Positions 60,420-64,000 of a DNA stretch of 64,000 nucleotides are shown in pieces. A program made the translations under genes and the position numbers. Each line of letters opens with the position of its first letter. Positions within the stretch are counted from its first letter, which is position 1. This DNA is from UBA11606 sp049437325. Lineage in GTDB: Bacteria > Actinomycetota > Acidimicrobiia > Acidimicrobiales > Aldehydirespiratoraceae. The stretch lies in NCBI GenBank assembly GCA_049437325.1, contig JBMTIM010000008.1:1-64000 (forward strand), given 5' to 3'. The notes under the pieces are model-generated. The model made no database searches, had not been told where the DNA came from, and saw only the letters and a program-made list of their open reading frames with translations.

Positions 60420-61489
60420 GCAGCCCCGTCATCCTCGGGCGGTCCCATCGGGACGCGCCGATGCTCCGGTACGACCCGAGCAAGGAGGAGCTCGCCCAAC
60501 TCCTTGCCGGGGAGCCCGGTTACCGGGTCGAGCAGGTGTGGACCGGTATCCACGAGCGAGGACCCGAGATCGAGGAGCTGAGCAATCTGCCGAAGGCACT
60601 CCGTACCCGTCTCGCCGAAGAATTGCCGCTCGGACTCGCCCCCGAACACGAGTCGGTCAGCGACGACGGCGAGACGGTGAAGTGGCTCTGGCGTCTCCAC
60701 GATGGCCATCACATCGAGACCGTCCTCATGCATTACGACGACCGCACCACCGTGTGCGTATCGTCGCAGGCCGGTTGTGCGATGGCGTGTGGCTTCTGCG
60801 CAACCGGACAGTCGGGGTTCGATCGACACCTGTCGGTAGGGGAAATCGTCGAGCAGGTCGTTCGCGCCCGCCGCCAGTCGGCCCCGCGCCGCGTGTCGAA
60901 CATCGTCTTCATGGGCATGGGAGAACCCTTCGCCAACTACGACCGCACCTGGCGTGCGGTCGAACGACTCAATCACGACCTGGGGATCGGTGCCCGCCAC
61001 ATCACGATCTCGACCGTCGGCGTCATCCCGGGCATCGAACGCCTCGCCGACGAAGCACTGCCGGTCAATCTCGCCGTGTCGCTCCACTCGGCGAACGACA
61101 CCGACCGCAATGCGCTCGTTCCGCTCAACAAGCGCTATCCCCTCGCCGAGCTCGCCGATGCGTGTGCTCGCTATCGCGCCGCAACGAACCGGCGAGTGTC
61201 CTTCGAATGGGCGTTGATCGACGGTGTCAACGATCGGCCATCCGACGTCGAGGAACTCGCCGACTATGCCCGCTCGCTCAGAGCACACATCAACCTCATT
61301 CCTCTGAACCCGACGCCGGGCTACCCGACCCGCGGGACCCCCCTCGATCGGGTCTATGCGTTTCGTGCTGCGCTCGAAGCCCGAGGCGCCAACGCAACGG
61401 TACGACGCACTCGCGGCACCGAGATCGATGCCGCCTGTGGGCAGTTGCGTGCGGGTCGTCAGCCGGTCGATCCGCCGCGGCGACGCTGA
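60416..61489 (+). CDS. rlmN: 23S rRNA A2503 / tRNA methyltransferase RlmN
   Basis: 357-residue radical SAM enzyme. The cluster motif is C121-A-M-A-C125-G-F-C128, and the methylated Cys near the C-terminus is in IDAACGQL. FMGMGEPFANY is the family's SAM-binding block, and the LSxQAGC lead-in is present. It methylates C2 of A2503 in 23S rRNA. RlmN is distinguished from Cfr by length and context only. The ATG overlaps the mshD stop. Confidence 0.95.
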   Translation: MSSPVILGRSHRDAPMLRYDPSKEELAQLLAGEPGYRVEQVWTGIHERGPEIEELSNLPKALRTRLAEELPLGLAPEHESVSDDGETVKWLWRLHDGHHIETVLMHYDDRTTVCVSSQAGCAMACGFCATGQSGFDRHLSVGEIVEQVVRARRQSAPRRVSNIVFMGMGEPFANYDRTWRAVERLNHDLGIGARHITISTVGVIPGIERLADEALPVNLAVSLHSANDTDRNALVPLNKRYPLAELADACARYRAATNRRVSFEWALIDGVNDRPSDVEELADYARSLRAHINLIPLNPTPGYPTRGTPLDRVYAFRAALEARGANATVRRTRGTEIDAACGQLRAGRQPVDPPRRR

Positions 61490-61504
61490 GCGTCACACCG
61501 GACG

Positions 61505-61510
61505 CATAAT
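61505..61510 (+). promoter_or_regulatory. Leaderless -10 box
   Basis: CATAAT, six bases, then GTG at 61517. Confidence 0.45.
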
Positions 61511-61516
61511 GGGTCG

Positions 61517-61909
61517 GTGACCGACCGAATGTTCGTCAACCCCCGTCAGCCCCAAACGCTCTACATCTCCCAGATACTGCTCTACATCACTGCGGTGGGT
61601 GCAGTGTTGTTCCGCTCAGTCGGTGAGGGCTGGATCGAAGCGCTCCCCCTGCGGTACCTGGTTGTGCTTCTCATGACGATCGGAGCCGGTGTCGGTGCGT
61701 ACGGCATTGCGAACGCTCGGAAGTGGGGCTACCTGCTCGGCGTCGCTGCTGCGCTTGCGCCGTTCGTGATTCGTCTCGAGATCATTCGCAGGGTCGACCT
61801 CTTCGAGATGCTGCGCTGGAACCCGATCGGCCTACTGTTCGACATTGCCATCCTTGCGGCGCTGGTTCACCCCGAGAGCCGGTCCTACCAGAAGCAGTGG
61901 TTTCAATGA
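61517..61909 (+). CDS. Small four-span membrane protein
   Basis: 130 residues with about four hydrophobic segments (near 15-35, 45-63, 70-85 and 103-120) and basic ends. Not recognised. It overlaps the menG start (ATGA), so it is in one transcript with menG and the VOC gene; a role in quinone or membrane metabolism is only a guess. Confidence 0.7.
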   Translation: MTDRMFVNPRQPQTLYISQILLYITAVGAVLFRSVGEGWIEALPLRYLVVLLMTIGAGVGAYGIANARKWGYLLGVAAALAPFVIRLEIIRRVDLFEMLRWNPIGLLFDIAILAALVHPESRSYQKQWFQ

Positions 61910-62634
61910 GTCCGAACTCGCCGATCCTCGACGAGGGCGTCACGCTCGACCCGGATTCGTTGCCGTCCGGTGAGCAGAAGCGTCGCCAGGTTCGGTCGCT
62001 GTTCGACACGATCGCACCCCGCTACGACCTGGTGAACCGCATCATGTCCTTCGGGCTCGATGTTCGCTGGCGGAAGGCGTCCATGAAGCAACTCGCCCTC
62101 CCGCCCGGTTCGGTGGTCATCGATCTCGCGTGCGGTACCGGCGACTTCTGTCGCGAGATCGAAAGCAGAGGAATGGTGGCAATCGGCCTCGACCTGTCGA
62201 TGGGCATGCTCGCCGAGGCACGGACCGGTGCAGCGCTGCTGCACGCCGACATCCTGTCGATGCCGTTGGCCGAAACGGCAGTGGACGGTGCCACCTGCGG
62301 CTTTGCCTTGCGCAACCTGATCGAGTTGCCGGGCTTCTTCGACGAAGTGGCCCGGGTGGTTCGCCCGGGCGGCCGGATCGCCTTCCTCGATGCCTCCCCT
62401 CCGGAAAACCCGCTGCTCCGGTTCGGTCACAGCATCTATTTCAACCGAGTCGTCCCGTTGATCGGAGGTCTGCTCAGCGAAGGGCGGGCGTACCGGTACC
62501 TGCCGAAGTCGGTCGCCTATCTTCCTGCGTGGCCCGAACTGAAACGCCAACTCGAAGCGGCCGGGTTCGTCGACGTCGAGCGGACCGTCTTCTCGGGTGC
62601 CCACCTGTTCACCGCCACCAGAGGAACACCCTGA
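61906..62634 (+). CDS. menG: Demethylmenaquinone methyltransferase
   Basis: 242 residues, UbiE/MenG type. RYDLVNRIMSFGLDVRWRK is the substrate region, VIDLACGTGDF the SAM-binding motif I, GFALRNL the family motif, and VVRPGGRIAFLD the post-motif strand. It makes the last methylation to menaquinone. Menaquinone context is supported by menA at the window's end. ATG overlaps the preceding stop. Confidence 0.93.
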   Translation: MSPNSPILDEGVTLDPDSLPSGEQKRRQVRSLFDTIAPRYDLVNRIMSFGLDVRWRKASMKQLALPPGSVVIDLACGTGDFCREIESRGMVAIGLDLSMGMLAEARTGAALLHADILSMPLAETAVDGATCGFALRNLIELPGFFDEVARVVRPGGRIAFLDASPPENPLLRFGHSIYFNRVVPLIGGLLSEGRAYRYLPKSVAYLPAWPELKRQLEAAGFVDVERTVFSGAHLFTATRGTP

Positions 62635-62984
62635 TGGTCGCTCGCGCCCTCCATCACGTCTCGTTGAACGTCGACGACGTTGCGCCTGCGGTCGAGTTCT
62701 ACGAGGCCCTCGGGTTCCGCAAAGTTCAACGACCGGATCTCGGCTTCGATGGTGCGTGGATGACACTGCACGGCGCAGGCGAGCTTCATCTGCTCGGCTT
62801 CACTCCACCCGAAGCGATGGGTCAGCACTTCGCCGTCCAGGTCGACGATCTCGACGCAGCGCTGGCCGAACTCGCAAGGCACGGCATTGCACCGGCCCGC
62901 ACCGGCGAGATCACAGGAATCTGCCGTCAGGCTTTTCTCGAGGACCCGTCCGGCAACGAGGTCGAACTCAACCAGCCTCTCTGA
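62634..62984 (+). CDS. VOC (glyoxalase-like) family protein
   Basis: 116 residues. Two beta-alpha-beta-beta-beta modules: HHVSLNVDDVAPAVEFYEALGFRKVQ and FAVQVDDLDAALAELARHGI, ending EDPSGNEVELNQP. Metal ligands His8 and the final Glu fit a glyoxalase/dioxygenase-fold enzyme; function unknown. Starts on the last base of the menG stop (TGATG). It converges on menA. Confidence 0.85.
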   Translation: MVARALHHVSLNVDDVAPAVEFYEALGFRKVQRPDLGFDGAWMTLHGAGELHLLGFTPPEAMGQHFAVQVDDLDAALAELARHGIAPARTGEITGICRQAFLEDPSGNEVELNQPL

Positions 62985-63017
62985 TCGACACGCCGAGCAC
63001 TCGGTCCGTGCGCCTTC

Positions 63018-63920
63018 TCAAGCGCTGATGGCGAGACCGGCGGCGAAGGCAAGGCCGGAGATCAGCTGGACCTGACCGGTGAGTCCCAAGACCTTGACGA
63101 GCGCTCGACCGGACGTACCCTTTCCCACATCGACGCACGCCTGGATCACGAAGGCCAGACCGAATACCACCATCAGCCCGGCAAGGCGATCGTGAACGAT
63201 GCTCGTCGTGACTGCGAGTGCGAGGGCCAACAGCTGCAGTGCGATGTACACCACCCGCGTTGCAGACGCACCGATTCGCACGGCCAGTGTGTTCTTGCCG
63301 GCCTGCGTGTCGCCAGGGATGTCCCGAAGATTGTTGATCACCAGGATCGCTGTGGCCCACAGGCCGACACTGACACTGGCAAAGGCCGACAGCGACGTGA
63401 TCTCCTCGACCAGTACGTAGGTCGTGCCGATCGTGGCGACCAGCCCGAAGAACACGAACACGAACACCTCGCCCAGTCCGAGATACCCGTACGGACGAGG
63501 TCCGCCGGTGTAGGTCCAGCCGGCGAGCAGACACGCAGCTCCCACCACCCACAGTTCGGGACCGACGACGAGGGCCAAGACGGCCCCTGCACCACCCGCG
63601 ACGGCGAAGGCGACGGTTGCAGCACGCTTGACCGCCGCCGGTTCGGCCAGGCCTGAGCCGACAAGGCGCAGGGGGCCCACGCGCCGGGCATCGTCGGTGC
63701 CACGGATCCCGTCGGAGTAGTCGTTGGCGTAATTCACCCCGACCTGCAGCGCAAGCGACACCACGAGTGCCAGTGCGGCCCGCCACCACACAACGTCGGT
63801 CTCGTGGCCGACTGCAGCGGCGGCGCCGACGGCGACAGGCACGATCGCGGCCGGAAGGGTACGCGGCCGAGCACCTGCGATCCAGAGAGACACACCGGTG
63901 GGCTGGTTCTCACTCATCAT
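63018..63920 (-). CDS. menA: 1,4-dihydroxy-2-naphthoate polyprenyltransferase
   Basis: 300 residues with eight or nine membrane helices, UbiA superfamily. The first Asp-rich motif is in NYANDYSDGIRGTD and the second in NNLRDIPGDTQAGK. It attaches the isoprenoid tail to DHNA in menaquinone synthesis. Two successive ATGs (63920, 63917) are possible starts; the first overlaps the stop of the upstream gene. Confidence 0.95.
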   Translation of the reverse strand: MMSENQPTGVSLWIAGARPRTLPAAIVPVAVGAAAAVGHETDVVWWRAALALVVSLALQVGVNYANDYSDGIRGTDDARRVGPLRLVGSGLAEPAAVKRAATVAFAVAGGAGAVLALVVGPELWVVGAACLLAGWTYTGGPRPYGYLGLGEVFVFVFFGLVATIGTTYVLVEEITSLSAFASVSVGLWATAILVINNLRDIPGDTQAGKNTLAVRIGASATRVVYIALQLLALALAVTTSIVHDRLAGLMVVFGLAFVIQACVDVGKGTSGRALVKVLGLTGQVQLISGLAFAAGLAISA

Positions 63921-64000
63921 CGTTGGAGATAGTCGCCGATCGCCTGGACCAGCAATTCGTGCTCGACGGCGTGCACCTTTGCCTCCAGCGATCGACGCGA
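63917..64000 (-). CDS. 3' end of an unidentified gene (partial)
   Basis: The last 27 codons and TGA of a gene that begins outside the window. The peptide is SRRSLEAKVHAVEHELLV followed by QAIGDYLQR, a helical end. Its stop overlaps the menA ATG, so the two are in one operon. It cannot be identified from this length. Confidence 0.6.
   Translation of the reverse strand, partial: SRRSLEAKVHAVEHELLVQAIGDYLQR

Overview
The window is a high-GC bacterial chromosome segment, dense with genes and with no mobile elements, tRNAs, rRNAs or CRISPR arrays that I could find. The gene content points to an actinobacterium, most likely of the class Acidimicrobiia (inference). It carries a complete Pup-proteasome locus, a mycothiol synthase-like gene, menaquinone genes, WYL-type PafB/PafC regulators and a HelY-type helicase beside tatAC. 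Many genes start directly behind a TAnnnT -10 box with no room for a ribosome binding site, which is the actinobacterial leaderless pattern.

Layout. 1-16 kb is the protein-degradation locus: ferredoxin (minus), arc/mpa, then an inserted block (a four-gene Aap-type amino-acid ABC transporter and alanine racemase), then dop, pup, prcB, prcA, pafA, pafB, pafC and lepB. ARC ends in the proteasome-docking GQYL tail and Pup ends in GGQ, so Dop must deamidate Pup before PafA can ligate it. 16-26 kb holds glycerophosphodiesterase, two small proteins, tatA, tatC, a Ski2-like helicase, an orphan YegS/DAGK C-terminal domain, a 539-residue tandem ThyX-like protein, an Asp-rich zinc-ribbon protein, a GNAT and a Nudix protein. 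26-41 kb is mixed metabolism: two crotonases, an RG-rich protein, a PLP dehydratase, an RlmI-like methyltransferase, a tiny SET-domain protein, thiD, algH, alkB with a LexA box, an enolase-superfamily enzyme, gluconokinase, a thioesterase, an SDR, a nucleotidase, PEP carboxylase and a flavoprotein disulfide reductase.

41-59 kb carries amino-acid biosynthesis on the minus strand. trpC (apparently with a CTG start), trpF, trpB and trpA come first. After a J-domain gene and a two-component system come hisI-trpE-ygfZ, then amidase, a GroES-like gene and a hydrolase, and then the compact hisD-C-B-H-A-F operon. 59-64 kb holds a VTT/DedA membrane protein, a candidate small structured RNA with its own promoter and terminator, mshD, rlmN, a membrane protein, menG, a VOC protein, menA and the 3' end of one further gene.

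The most interesting items are the candidate sRNA at about 59441-59541, the tandem ThyX-like protein, the LexA box in front of alkB alongside pafBC, the non-canonical trpC start, the stand-alone YegS C-terminal domain, and the window-wide leaderless promoter grammar. All calls come from reading the sequence; no database search was run.
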